DNA from: Chamaea fasciata
Taxonomy: Eukaryota; Chordata; Aves; Passeriformes; Sylviidae
DNA length: 64,000 bases
Reading direction: 5' to 3'
NCBI GenBank assembly: GCA_029207755.1
Contig: JARCOQ010000016.1
Coordinates: 4,345,001 to 4,409,000, forward strand
Below are positions 13,801 to 28,758 of the stretch, one piece after another; position 1 is the first letter of the stretch; every line of letters starts with the position of its first letter. The position numbers were made by a program, and so were the translations under genes. The notes beneath the pieces were generated by a model. It had not been told where the DNA came from, did no database searches, and saw nothing but the letters and a program-made list of their open reading frames with translations.

Positions 13801-16800
13801 GCATCTGTCACAGCTCTTACATCACCTAATGTGAACACACCCCTTTCTCTCACACTTGAGAATGTTTAGAATATTCAGTGCTTTGTCCTCACACCCCTGG
13901 GCTAGGAACCAAGGAACCCATGTCAGTGAATTTCAGTGAGATTTGTGGTTGCACATGCACAGACAGGGTGTGAGGAAGGAAGTCCCTGTGCAGGGATGGG
14001 AAGAGCTGCCCCAGGAGAGCATCCCAGGTACCCCTGGCCCCCTCAGCTCTGTTGGGAGCTGTCACACACAGGTTTGCTGTGCCAGAGCAGGCTGGGGCTG
14101 CCAGCTTGTCTCCCCCAGTTACAGTTCTTTTCTAGCTCACTGCTTCCTGCACAGCAAACCTGTGTGCCCTGAGTCAATGTGAGCTCCTGATCACTTCTGA
14201 GACCATGTTATATAGTATATATAGTATAGAAATATATTATATTTGGAGGCAGACTTTTTCATCCACTGTTCGTGTGATGGAGGGGTAAAAGGGGTAACTA
14301 TTTCTGAGCACAAATTAAGCCAGACATTGAGTATTCTCTCTTTATAATGCATCTTTCCCTTTTTTTTCCAATTTTTTTTCCTAAGTTATTTCCTGATGCC
14401 CAGTGTATATTCGCTTTCCAGCTAAGTATAATTTGGTATTTTTCCAGAAGCATAGTTACCTGTAAAGTAAAGGCTCTGACTTTTTAAAGAGATGCTTTGG
14501 GATTGTGTTCATCAGATTTGGGGAACCCATACCTTATTAAGTGTTCTTTTTTCCCTCTGCCTGAAGGTTGAAAAATTTTTTTCTGAAGTACATCAAAGCT
14601 AGAAAATGACAGGGCAATTACTTCTTTTAAAATTTATTCAATAGTAATCAGTAAACAGATACTGTCTCATACCCACTCAGCATGTTTTGTGTATGCAGTT
14701 TGGTTTTGTGGAGGCAGATGGCTGTCAAGTCAGAAACTTCAGCACCTTGAGATTCTATTGACAGGAATTTGATCCCATAGTATTAACTGAATCTGGGACC
14801 AAGTTTGGGCTCTGGCAACGTTATTAGCTGTGAAATAGTTGCTTTTTTTCCTTCAGCTGATACCAACTGGCATGTACGTTGTGCATGATAAATAGCCAAT
14901 GGTAAAATAGTTTTAGATTTCTATTTCATAATTTGTATGAGTAACAGTATTATATTTGCTTTCCCCCTTTCATTTGTGAAGCCTGTGTCCTTTCTGTGCT
15001 GCAGAGCAGTTGTTGTACAGGAAAGGAGGCAGCTGCCTGTCCTCCAGAACAGGCACAGGCTAGGAGCTTCCCTGGGATGGTGGGAGGTAAGGTTTGCAGC
15101 CTTCCAGGATAATGAGGAAATGGAATTTGAGTCTCCCACTACTGGGAAGAGTTTTCTGATCTCCAGGCTGTTACTCAAATACACATGTCAACATAAGAAC
15201 CCCCATCCTGGAAAAAACCCCTTATCAACTCTCTGTTACTCTGGCCACAGGATGTCTTGAACACACCCTGAGAATAAACCCCTCAGCAATCTAGATTTTA
15301 GGTGTGCTCAGAGTGGGGAAATTGGAGCCATGCACAGACGAGAAGCTCTCAGCATTCAGGGAGCTTTCAGGGCAAAAGTGAAGTGCCTGGGAAGCAGAGG
15401 CTCATCACTGGTTGGGAGGCAACTGGGTATATACTGATATATATACAGGAATTGTTCCAAATAGTGTAACTTTTTATAGAAGTGTGGGTATTCCACTATT
15501 GTCTTAAGGGTCACAGGACAGTTTGCATTTTTACAGTGTGAAATAATTGAAGGCTGGCTAGTTGAGATGACAAATGCTTTCAGCAGCTTTCTCCACTGGC
15601 AGAGTGTTGAATGGTTCTCAACAGTGACTTGAAATGTTTTTTTCCTGTGCTTCTGAGTCCATCCCTAATTGCAGTGCAGGTATTTTAGTGCTGTGACCAA
15701 TAAAAGCATAACATAACACAAGTTATGCAGGCAGATTTCAACATGACTGTGTGTTTTCATGCAAGTTTGTTAACTTTTGATACTGTTGGCTTAGGATGAT
15801 GCCCTGAACAGTCACTTGTCATGTACCCACAGCCCAAAAACCCCACACAGGTTTTTGTGTGAAAAATTCATGCTCTATATGTTGGACCAGCAGTTAAATG
15901 GGTAGCTATAAAAGCCTCTAGGGTGGGTTCTCTGTTGTAGGATGCAATACATTATTCATGACACCAACCTGCCTTGGCAAGCTTAAATGTATTTCTAGCA
16001 TTAACTCAGATACGTATCCAAATCCAGAAACTATATGTGACATAGCATCTACCACTTTGATCCAAGCACATCTTGCTAAGCCTCTCACATCTCTGTCAGT
16101 CACTTGGGAGGAAGGATGTGAATGGTTCACCTGAAAGTTACTGGATTTGAAATTTATTGTGGAAAAAAATTGTCTTTGGCTGTTGCCTTGCTAATTTGTC
16201 TTCATTCCAAATGGTAAACATGTTGGTAAATGTGAATAAAAAGCGTCCAGAGTATAAATAATAAATGCCTCTTCCAGCTGTACTGAGTGCTTTATGTTTC
16301 TGAAACGATGCCTGTATTTTTTCTTTTCCTTTTAAATGGATTACATTGTTACACAGTACACACTCTCTGCTAGGCTCTGTGAAGGCCTTTATCTGTGTTC
16401 CTAAGTGTTGATTTTACATAATTGCTAGCATAAAACATCATATGCTGCAAATTAAACACAAACAAATGAAATGAATATTCAGGGAATCCTTAGCAATTTG
16501 TAGTATTTTGTACAAGCTCAGTGCAGATGTTTAGGAGTCTCTCAGTTCTTGACAAGTAAGAGATGATTTTGTTTAAAATGTCTGAATTATGAATATATTT
16601 ATGTGTTTCCTTACTAGGATAATGTTTGTGAATTTATCTTACCTGAGTTATAATTATAACATTAAATCCACACAAATTATCGTAGTACGTGAAACCAAAA
16701 TATGTCATTTCCCTCCACCCTGTTCCCCATTTCTAACCATAAAATTGAAGCCACTGACTTAAATTCCTTCAGGAGTCCTTTACTCTCTCCAGTTTGGCTT

Positions 16801-19800
16801 CCTGAATGTATAAGATTCATGTAAGTGTGTCCTGGGCACAAGACAAAGGTATAAATTAGGCATCCTTCATAATTCTTTTGAAAACCACAGGATGAATATA
16901 AGGTTCCAGCAATCACATAGGGGACAGACACTGACTTTTCTAATAGTGGAAAAGGTAATGCCTATCAGAAAAAACCACCAAGTGAAATCTTGGGAGCAAA
17001 GACCGAGTTAACCTTGGATTTTCTTGGCAGCTGCTGTAGTGTATTTTCTTTGTGTAGATCTGAGAGTTGGTCAACAGCAGAACTGACTCCTGTTAACACT
17101 GAACTTAAGGAGCATTCAGATACATGGTATGGTGGTTCTGCAGTGCATCAAAATAAAACCTTGGTCACTGCACATTTTAATACAGGGTGGAAACAGAATT
17201 ATTTGCCCAAAGTAGTCAGTTTGTATGATTCCTCTTTTCAGAAGTAACTTCCAGCTGAGGACTAGAAAATAGGTTTTATTGTCTGTCAGCAACCTGTTGA
17301 GATAGAGTTCAAAGGAAAGCATATAAAACCAGTGATAGGTTTCTCTGCTGAAATGGTGTTTATTCTTTAGATGAAGTGAAAAGGTGTAAGAGAAATGTGC
17401 CGTGTTGAAGAATATTTTGAAACCAAGCCATACCAGTCTTTAGCTTTTGCATGGTTATCCTTTTTTAATGTGAATAAATCTATTGCTAAACCCCTGTCTA
17501 CAATTTCTGCCCTGAATCCTCTCTGCTTTAACATGGATGAAATTCCAGTCAGTTGCTTTCCTTTCCTGAGTACATGGTCGTATAATATGACTGCATTAAA
17601 CAGTATCTGCAGACAGAAATCTGATAGTGGCACGTTAAACATTATTGTTCCATGGAAGTAAATGAATATTTGAGCCATCTGTATCATGGGAAGTGTGATT
17701 AGGGCAAAAGTGCAAGAAGATTTTCAAAGAAGCCAAAGCTTCAATGCTGGATGGAGAATCTTAGCTGTCGGAAGGCATCTGATACAGAACTGTACAGTGA
17801 ATTTAGAGCAGAGATTGATCACATTTCCTTTAAAAGAAGTTTCCTCTCTCTGTTTTAGGTATAGGAAAATCTCATGAGGAATTGGTCATACTTAGACTGC
17901 AGAATGAGGTACTTAGCTGCTGTTTTGCTGTATTTGCTGCTCTCTGGACATGTATTGCCTCGGGCTGTTCATTCTCAGCTCGACAAGGCATTGAAGCTCA
18001 CAATTTCTTATGCTCCTTTTGAGGGCAAATGTATTTGATCTCTGCTTTGTGCAGTGCAGTGTTCTGGCCCTGTTTCATCATCATGAGTTAAATCCTCTTC
18101 AGAATCCTTCAAAACCTCAAAGAGCCTTGACACAGCAGAACTTTTGGAGCTGAACTTTATTGTGCACCAGCAGCATGTCCCTGGCTCTCCACAGCGGTTT
18201 TCTCTTTTCCAGCATGGGGAGGGCTGAAGAGCAGGCAGCTCCTGAGCTGTATCTGAAGAGACCTCAAGAGTCAGTGCAGGAATTACTGGAACCAAATAGT
18301 AATTGTGGAATAAAACCACCCAGTCAATAGACACGGACAAGAAACGAATAGTCACCGAATCTGTGAACTCATTTAGGGTTTGGCTCAACAACTGCAGTAA
18401 ATGGGAGCAGATGATAATCAGCTTCTGCACTGTTGGTGCAGAGGGTAATGAATGAACACTGCCTGCTGCTGTTCTGAGGAGCCCTACTGAGGGAGCAGCA
18501 GCATTTGGCCAGCTTGGCTTTGATTTCATTACAAGTGTCAGGCGTTTGTGTCTAGACTGGTGCTTTGGCAGCTAATTGATCTCTAGCATTTGATATGCTA
18601 ATAATTTCTTTCATAATATGCTAATATGTGTACAGTGAAAAAGCAGCTTTTAAATGCTACGAGGATCTCAGAGGCATATTTGGAAAGTAAGAGCTGGAAG
18701 TCTTGATTTATGTCAGTACAATATAGAAGTGACTGAAGGTTTCTAGTTGTGGGAATTTAGCTGGAAAATGAGAATGTTAAGACAGAAATTGTTTAGTCAT
18801 ATAGTGACTGTACAGGGCATGTAGCAGGCTATCCTGCACAGCCCAAACAGAGAAAATTGGTGTGGATTAGGAAATATATTCCTCTGTCCTACGGAATTTT
18901 TTGCTGCTGCTATATGGCTATTTTTTTTTTTTGTCAGTGATTTGGATGTCATAGTTTTTATCATATTTCCTGCAGTGAGAGCAGGGAAAAAATAGTAGAG
19001 AAGCATAATTGAGTCACCTCCCAGTTCTCCTCCAGGGCAGTACCTCTCTACATGATGACTACTTCTCCAGGCAACTGTTACTTGCTGGCTCTCTGAATTC
19101 CTACCATTTGACCATTCAAAATCTGATGTTAATTGACTGTTTTCTGTTCATTCCCAAGGTTTTTTTTTTTTTTTTTTCCTCTTTGTATTTGCTTCACCCT
19201 CTGAGTACTTTAAAATACAGTCTGATGAGTCTCAGTCATTACCTTTCTGAAGCTCCGTGTGGAATTTTAATTGTATGTGTTCTTCAGGCTGTGACAGAAA
19301 GGAGCCATCAGGGAGAGTTTTTATACACATTTCCTTTTGTCCATCTCCACCCAGGTATTCTGAAAAATACTTTTATTAAATATGTATTTGATAGGTTTGA
19401 AAGCTATCAAAGTAGGTTTGCTGAAAGATAACTACGGAGGAACCCTCTAAGGACCTAGGGCTGAAAGCACATATTATTCATATAGGACAAAGCCAGAGGC
19501 AGAACCAGGATCCTTACTGACCCTTGGAAGTCAGCCATATTTGGCAATTGAACAATTTAATTTCATTAAATATTTTTGAAAGAAAGCTGCTACAGCTTTT
19601 GCATAGACTAATAGTGCCACTGAGTAGAAAGTAATTGGATTACTAATATGTACTTAAAGTTTTAAATAATAGGGAAATGTCTGCTCTGTGTTTGGCTCCA
19701 GTCCCTGTCAGGAGATTAGATGAACACCTATCAAGTGTTATAAGTGCATGGGCAGACTGTGCAGCCATTACTGGGAACAGATTCCTGCTGTAATAAGCTT

Positions 19801-22800
19801 ATCTCTATGCTCAAAGCCCTAATCACCTTCTTGTTGACAAGAGAGAACTTCAATTTTATTCACAGGGGTATAAGAAACTGATTACTTAGCTCTGCAGACC
19901 AAACCAACCCAAATAAAATCACGCATTTTTTTAGAGAGGAAAGTGAGTGAACTGATTGATGAAAAAAGTCAGTGGAGCTGTTTTTACTGAAGTCCAAAGC
20001 AACAAACCCAAATACTTTCTTATGTCAAGAGATACTATGTACAGTTAAATTCAACCAACAAAATTCTGCAAAGGATGTGGAATCACCGTAGTGTTTTAGA
20101 CAAAGACAGATATATTTTTATAATGGAATTTTGTGTGTTATACTTAGTTTCACTTTGAGCTTCTTCAGAACTGATATGAAGCTGGTAACAAAGAAGAATT
20201 TCTCACCCTGATGCAAGTGTAGGTGATAAAAGGATCTGGTCCACCATCAATGACATACATTCCTTCTTTTTTTTCAAAAATTTAAATTTCTTCACTTACA
20301 AATCTGATTTATGAGAGCAACAAGTATCTGATGTCCTGAATCTCCCTCCTTAGCTGGATTTCTTGAGGGAGTAGGTTTAATTGAAATTGGCAAAATGTAA
20401 TTTTACATTAAAAGAAGGACTCCTTAATAAATCTTATTTGTGGCCCTTTACTTCTGCTTCAGAAAATGATTTCCAGGATCCACTCAAACCCTGGAGCAAT
20501 AGACCTGAGAAATAATGCTTGGGATAAATTGTGGACTTTTTAGTCTTTTAGCCCAAAGAATTCCATCTGCTTGAGACCATGTAGTTATACCATAACTGCC
20601 CCCTCGAGGCTTCATTGATGAGGATAAAAACTTTGCCACTTTCGTCTATGTGCATAATATATTACAAGAGCCACAGAAAGTAATGCTTTGATATGCTTGT
20701 AGTTTATTCAAACATAGCACTCAGAGGTGTTACTGATGGAATTTTAACCTGGGACCTACTAGGACTGGTTAGATTATTGAAATATACCTTAAATAAGAAA
20801 AATAATTTAAAATTGTAGGTGATTTGAACAATAAAATGTAGTGACTTCACTATAAAGAAACTTAACTGCTTCAGAAATATCATGTGAAGATAAATTGACT
20901 TAAAACAAAAGTATGTTTGAATGTTGAGTTGAACTTATTTTAGCCATGTTAGGCCTCATGAATTTGCTTTCAAATATTTAAATATCCTACACATTTTAAG
21001 TGGGAATGTCCACCAAAAAAATCATGGCATAACCATTATTAGCACAGCAACAATCTCCATAAGACACAGCATCCACGTGGAAGATTTGGTATTCTAAATT
21101 CTGTCCCATCAGCAAGGAAAAGGAAGTATATCTTTGAAGACTTAAGTTAGATGTGTCAAACTTGCAATACTAAAAACATGGGGGAAAATCTGAAAAATGA
21201 CCTATGAATAAGTCAGTGGGGATGAGGAGAGTGGGCAGATAACTGATACTGCATGACACCAGTGAACGGTCAGGAAGAAAGAAACCACATGTAGAGCATG
21301 AATTCTGGATGAGTCTTGTGTGTAGGAGAGTGAATGAATTAGTGGAAGTTTAAAGGGATATCAGCTAAACATGGAGAACTGTTCTCCAGAAAGCTCATGT
21401 GCAAACATATGTCCCCTTAATATGCTTTATAATGGCCTTCAAATACCAACATGCCCTATTAAAATGGTACCTCACACCCTCACATCGCTGTGCTCAGGTG
21501 CAAGGTGATGTTTGGGATGCCAGGAACACCAGCCTCAGCAGCTGGATTAAGGGCACCCAGTGGATTAATTAGAGGCTGCTCTGTGGTGTGTGCAGAACGT
21601 TCTGACAGCTCAGTGATGCACCTTGGATGCAGCAGCTTGTATTCTGCTAAGTGGAGTATTCCAAAATCATGTTCTCATGTGTGATTTTTAAGTAATGCTT
21701 GAATTTTTAAACTTCTCTCAACAAGAGCTTTCAGATACTCCAGGCTAGCTTCAGATAAATCAGGGACCTTTTCTCTAGACCAACTGAGTTTGGAGCTACC
21801 CTGCCTTCCTTAGGTTGTGTGTTTAGGTTCATTAAACATCTGCTGAGAAATGTGTATAATATACTGAGTTATTTTTAGAAGACTGGAGTGCTTCTGAATG
21901 AATAGCAGTAGATAAATAAACCATGTTATGAACTGTCACCAAGAGACATAAGCCTTGATTTTAGCTTGGGCACAAGGATTGCTGAGTGGCCTTTGGAGGC
22001 AGCTCTGTCCTGGAGGTGGTGACTGATGACATGCTAACTCAGGGGCTCGTGCTCACCTGAGTGTTCACTGGGTTTGAATGAGTACAGTTCAGAGATAAAT
22101 ACACCCCCCCTTTTTTGCACTCTTCCTCTGGACTTAAGTATCCTATTTGGCCCTGTCCATGATTTTTGAACAAACTGAAAATAAACACCTGCAATAATGA
22201 AAACTATGCCTCAGGAGAACAGTGTTGATGTGAGAGTGTACACACTCCGAATTTTGATCTGTAATATTTCCTCTATGCTGCTAAGTATCTAATGAAATCT
22301 GCCCAACCTTCTGAGCTACAAAGACCTGTGCTGTGGATAAAAGGTCTTGATGGTGGTTGCTTTTTAAGTGGTTCTTACTGGGATAATCTGCTTGTCATAA
22401 TCTGGAGCCCTCTGCTTGCTGCTCAGCAATCCTTTTGTATCCAAGTTCCACTTCCTACAAGGATCAATCCTTTTATTGAAGAGTTCCAGAGCTGGAGTCA
22501 GCAATGGTATTTTCACACAAGTTTTACCTTCTCTGAAAGGGAAAGTGTGGAGTAAATCTGATTTGTAATGAACCTCATTCACATGAGCACTCTGCCTTCT
22601 CCACGGCAGTGCTTCCACTTATTCTCACTTGGTTTTACTGTATCTTTATAGATCCCAGGCATTAAGAGCTTGTATCAAATCTCTTCAGGGAAAAAAGAAA
22701 AAATCAGTTACCAATAACTAATTCCACACTTGAACTTAACAGAAATATTACAACGTCTAACAAGAGTTGGTTTTTTAATAACGCGAAGAATTTTAGTTTT

Positions 22801-24756
22801 CAAAGCAATTTGTTTCAGCAATGGAGAACAGGTCTGGTGACTGAGCCCAAAGCAGTGTTTTATAAAGCGCAATACTGAGTGGGGCTTGCACAATGGCAAC
22901 TGAGTCAGACAAGGTTTTTAAAATATTCCCTTTACTTTTCCCTTTATTATGAGAATATTCCCTTCAGGGGCTCTCAATCATATACAGTGTTTTGTGCAAG
23001 CATGACACAACAACAGTAAAATTTAAATGTGTATGCAAATTAGTAAGTATTATTTTGCAGAAAAAAATAATGTTTTTCATTTATTCATCCATTGGGGATG
23101 AGATTCCAAAATCTGCTGGTTTCTAGAATCTCACTCATCTCTCCCCAGCATGGTGATGGGAGATCAAGGCAGGCCCATCTGTAAGTTGTGGCACGCTCCT
23201 GTGCCTGGTGCCTTTGACTTCCCAGCTCAAGCAGCCACCTTCTCTTTTACCAGTGCTCTGACTGGGCTTTGGCACCATACCCAGCAGCAGGATTTGAACT
23301 TACACTTTTGGATTTGTAGCATTTCCTTGAGCAGCTCTGACACTAAGCCTGTTATCAGATCAAACAAAGGAAAAGAAATTCCTTGGCTTATTTGGCTATG
23401 GTGGCTCAATGGCTCTATATTGAATTATTTGCCATTGGTCCAGACTAAAACAGAATTGTACATCAGCTCCTGTGTGCTGAATGACTTTGAGTCATCATTT
23501 TTGGAAGGTATCTGAGTGAGGTCATGTTACAAGCTAAGGTGATTCTCTCACTTTTACCCTTACACTTTTCACAGTCTGTGAAATATTATTGTACTCCCAT
23601 AATCACAAATAGCAAATATTTTAGTGTATGATTAATAATTTACAGAGTTAAGGGAAAAATAGATGACTAAGGCCCTTAGCATTGTACAACCTGATTGGAT
23701 TTTGATGTACAGACATCTAATTATTTTGAAATGTAAGTGCTCTGCTTTATCTTTGCTTATCATTACCACTAACATTTTGGATAGTTTTATGAGAGCTTCG
23801 ATTTCTCCGATCCTCAGTTGTTTATTAATCATTTCATGTAGAAGGGCTTTAGCTTCATAAAAACTGCTGCAAAAATGATCTTTAGTTAAACCTGTGAAGT
23901 GTAAAAATCATCTGTCAAAGCAGATGTACAACATTTCCACTGTTAATATCTCTTTGGCCTTTAATCCTATTTTTCCGGTTTGTGTGGGCACTGACAGTTA
24001 ACTCAAGTTTCAATCAAACCTCGACAAATAGGATTTTTTCCTGCCCTACAGTCGGCTAGTCAGACAGCCAGTGATTTTTTTCACACTGTTCAGAGACTCA
24101 TTAGACCTTTGTTCAGACTGGCTAAGGCACAGCAAGAATGTAGAACCTGCTCTTTCATAGTTCACAATATTTTTCACAGGCTCAAGATGAAGGTTTTATA
24201 GGCAAAATATTTCCCATTTTATTTGAAAATTAAAGCTATGTAATTTGCAACTGCAAAATTTTGACATTCCTTGGAGAATGAAAGCATTGAAGGGGGACCT
24301 GTTTCACAAATGAATTAATGCCATCCAATTAATGATACCTGAAATGTTGCTAAGCACTTAAATGCAAAGGGCTGAAAATTTTAGCACTGTGTTATTACTA
24401 TTTCAGTGTATGTTTTCTAATGAATACCCATTGGTCTGCAGAGAAAGACATTTACTTTGTGACATCATTTCATGATGGCACACTGTGTAAAAGATACTGA
24501 GAAAACAAATTAAATGTAAAATTGCGAGTGAGTTTAGATATTAGATAATAGAAACATAGAAGGGAATGACATCATTACAGTACTCAGTATTTGTATTTAA
24601 TGTCAGTGGGGAGGTAGCTGAGTACTATAAAACACATAGAAAATGGCCAATCACTTCCCCAAAGGTCTTGTCACCTTAAACGATGAAAAGGTAACGGATT
24701 AAACCTAAATGGAACTGGGCAAGTGGCAGGAGAGGTAAGGTAAATCTGTTATGAGC

Positions 24757-24790
24757 AATAAAATAAAATAAAATAAAGTAAAATAAAATA
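24757..24790. repeat. AAAAT pentanucleotide repeat
   Basis: About six to seven AAAAT units with one AAAGT interruption. Confidence 0.9.
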
Positions 24791-27646
24791 ATTAAGATCT
24801 ACCTCACTTAAAATATGTTTGCAGCCCTGCCAAATAGGGTTAGTACAGTGACAGGTAAATGCATTGCTGACAACAAAAATCTAAAATTGTTTTGGCTGTT
24901 TAACTCTTCTCACACTCAAGTACCTCTTAGTGCAAATAACCTTAACCGAGCCAGGGGATGAAACACCCTGCAAGGGTCAACACTGAAGCTGCTCTTGAAG
25001 CCCAAATACTTCACCATCTCACTGCTGGTGTAAATAAACTAATTTCCAGATTCACTATCAAATCTGGCCCCAGGTGTTTAGTCTGAAGCATGGTGCAGCA
25101 TCCTTAGCTAAAGTTGTTATATAACCCTTTATTTTGTAATCTTCCTGTGTCAGTCTTCTTCCATCTGTGCACATTCTGGTTTCTTGCAAAACTACCTCCA
25201 CAGACAATGACTTTTTTCCCCCCCATGGCCTACCAGAAGTTTATGGATCCTCTCCAGGTATCATTACTTTGTCACACTCATTAGAACTTGAAATGAAACC
25301 TATTGAAGTGACTTCACATCATCTCAGAACACCTGGTGCTTTGGCATTTTACATGTCATATGGGTCATGACATAATAGCATTTCTAATTGTCAGTCACAG
25401 AGCGAGATACAAAAATAGTGAGTGGGGAAGGGAAGTCCCTGGTGGGAGAACTCAAGGTTATCACTCTGCCTCTGACAGAACTGAGAAACCAACTCACCCA
25501 CATGAAAGACTGGGCTGCTTCTATAGTAATGTTCTGTAATGGAAAGGCAGAGAAAGATGTTCTGCCTTTTGTCCTGGATTTCTAATCTCTCATGTATTCT
25601 TTTCTCTCTTCTTTTGTCACAAGGTGGGTACATTACATTCTATTCTGTGGATTCTAGCTCTAAATCCAAGGGTGTATTTCTGTACTAAAAATATAGTTAA
25701 GGTGACATATGCTTGTGAGCATGTGTGTGAGTGTGTGTGAGATTTGAATGACAGGTACAAACATGTATTTTTGGTTTATGTAACTGTGTCACGGAAAGAA
25801 AAAAGGCATTTCTAATACCACAGTGACAGTGACAGGTCAAGGGACACAATTTTCCAGCCAGACACAGGGAAACTATTCACCTGCTACTGGACTTGAAAAT
25901 CTGCAGAACTGGAAAGATTTCAAGGGACTGCTGTAAGCTTATTGCCTCTAGAACCCTCCCAGAGCATGGGCTGTAATAATTATCCACACTGCAGTATTTG
26001 GAGATGTAACAGGAGGCACTTTCTCCTGCTCCTGTGCAAAGCACTGAGACACCTGCAATGGAGGTTAATGGTTTCTGCTCTGAAACGCCTCTCACGTGCT
26101 ACAGAAAGAAGTGTGATCTGAGGCCTTTTCACAGTAGCATCTTACCCTTCAAAAACACCAGATCTAAGTAGACTTAGAATTTTGAAAAGAAACTTGAGCA
26201 AAACATATCCAGATCTGAACGTATCATGAGCATTTGATGCACTGCAATACATTATCTATGCATGCAGACTTTATCTCTAGACAAATTCTGTGGTTTGTTT
26301 TGCTCTTGGAATTGGACAAAATTCACACAGTTTCAGGGAGATGTGCATTAGTAATAATCAAGTAATAAAGGTGAAGCTCTCAGGATTTGTTCTCCACATA
26401 ATTAACCTATTTCACTTCTCAGATGTATTTCTAGGCCTGACATTTTGGGCTAAATGTCTGTAGAGTACAGGAAGGGAGTAGGTCCTGCAGTGGCTGCCCT
26501 GCTGTCTTGCTGGTTGGTGAGCAGTGTCAGGGTGACAGGCAGCTTGTGTGTATTCCCACAAAGGCTCCTGTTCCTGTCCTTTAGCCACCAGCAGCATATG
26601 GGAATGCTGGAGGCAGTAAACTCTCTTTTAAGTACCTGATGTGCTTTGAAAGTTCCTGCAGTGAATCTCTGTGACAAAGTTAGTTTTCACTGTGAGTTTT
26701 GTTGTCCTTCTGCTAGGAGGAAGATCATCCAAATTAATGATTCTCAGAAAAGTGATGTATCATTTAAATGATCTAGAGAAATCCTGAATTTATTCAGATC
26801 AATGGAAAAAAATCACATTGGCTTAAAAGGGAATATATTTTTCATTTATGATTTTCATAGATCAGCCTAGGATATGGACAGAAAAAGGGAGAATGCCTCT
26901 TAACGGTTGGTTTCTTCTAATATTCTATTTTATCCATAAAAACTGTGTAAAATGGGAATATAAGGAGCTCCTAAAGTGTGTTGAAAAAAATCCTCATGCT
27001 GCTATATTCCTGGATGACTTTTAGCTTCTGCAGGCAAACCAGAGTTTCCTGTCTTTTCCTGTAACTGGTTAGTTGCCTCTCTTCCTCCTAAATTTCCTGG
27101 TAGTAACATTTGCCAGATACCAAGTTTCTTGGAACACACTCAAAATTTTTGGAGTTTGTTTTTGTGGCACCTCTCTAATCTCTAAAGCCAGGGGGCTTTT
27201 ATCCAGTCAGAAGCAGATATTAAGGAATAAATACAGAGTCAGATCATATCTGATTACTTCAGCAAGCATATTAAGAAAATACTGAAAATATTGCATAATT
27301 TCAGGCTTCGTTGCTGGTGAATAGTACTGTAGGTAATAGAGTAATAGTGATGGAAAAAGTGGATTGGTATATTTTGACAGTGGTATATACTTAAGGAATT
27401 ACACAAATGAAATATTTAATTTTTTAACCTTCTGTAAGATGTAAATGGCAGCCTAAGTGGCATTTTCTTAGAAGAAAATGGAATAAATAAATAAATTAAT
27501 ATAACCTAGCTGATATAAACACTGCTCTGATACAAATAATAAGCATCAAGTCCCATTGTGATGCACAGACATGCAGGAATAGACAAATTTTGCCTGGTGT
27601 GAGCTTATAGTCTGAGAAATGCTAAGGAGATATAGAGAAAGTAGAC

Positions 27647-27663
27647 TTTTTTTTTTTTTTTTT
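27647..27663. repeat. Poly-T tract
   Basis: A run of 17 T. Confidence 0.85.
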
Positions 27664-28758
27664 CAAATATCCCTTCTTACTGACAAAGTTGGACAACTGG
27701 CACTTTTGGAAATTTCTTTACCCAGTAAAATGCTTAATTCCCATTACAGGAAGACCTGAATTTCTAAGTCATCTATAAAAATGACCTAAACCTGTATCTG
27801 TAGGTCTAGCTTAAGTCAGGCCTTTCAGATATTTTAGGCCAATATTCACCAAACACCTGGATAATAACTAGAGGAACAAATCTGAAATATCAAAAAAATA
27901 AGAAGCCAATCTTTCATCTAAAATCACTTGTACACTGCCTTTCATGTGCTTAAGCTACACCTCAAAAATGAGGCACAGTCTCCTAACTTATTTAGAAATT
28001 TTTGCAAAATTGTGTTAGTGATAGCGGCCAGACAGGTTTGTGTTAACAAAGAACTATGTCAGATCCCCTGAATTCCAAACCTTCATCCTAAACACAAACC
28101 CTTTATATTATTGAGAATCCCAGTGCATGTTACAGACACTGAAGTTCCTGGTGTTAGACACTCCAGTTAGGCATCAAAGACAGAGAGCAGCTTGCATGCA
28201 AGTGCTGCTTCCAAAGAGAATAAAGCCCTTTTGAAGGCAATAGAAACTGTCAAAGTTAAATTAAAAATTAAAAATCCATTCTGTGGGCTGCTGACACACT
28301 AGGCTGCCTGACAGCCACAGAGCCAGAAGTTTCAAAAACCTCTCAAATGTAACTGTAAGTTGCCTGTTCTCTCTGTGCTTCCCCCTCTAACCCAATCAAC
28401 CTTTATCCTACAGTGAAATATCATCATGGTGTCTATGAACTGATCGTCTTGGTCGTAAGGAAAAAAAACCCACCCTTTAAAAAATATCTTGAGTCATCAA
28501 GTATTCAGCTAGCTTATGATTTAGCATGTGATGCATTGATGTAAAAATGATAGACTTTCTCGGAATTTCAATGATTTATTATTTATGATAATGTACTGCT
28601 GCATGCCAGTCTTTCAAAATGAAGATTTATATGGCCTTCAACATGAAAAAACACTGCCTACAGTCACAAGAAGTGTTTCAATAAATTATTACATGTGTTA
28701 AATTTAGGTCTTAGAATCTGCAAGTAGGGTAAAGTCGGGTAATTCATATTGTTTGGGT

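Larger units (their letters stand above)
7808..28758. other. Upstream gene-free region
   Basis: About 21 kb with no recognisable exon. Contents seen: a C16 run (8754-8769), a poly-T (9672-9693), (AAT)6 at 10816-10833, AT-rich dinucleotide tracts near 14205-14240, paired ATATGCTAATA motifs (18593-18626), an AAAAT repeat (24757-24790), GT-rich sequence near 25710-25740 and a poly-T (27647-27663). A 173-codon minus-strand frame at 18008-18529 is the longest here and is unrecognised. Confidence 0.65.

Noticed and set aside
13930..14180. GC-richer patch as a possible second CpG island or exon
   Set aside because: CpG dinucleotides remain rare, and the two overlapping open frames show no family resemblance.
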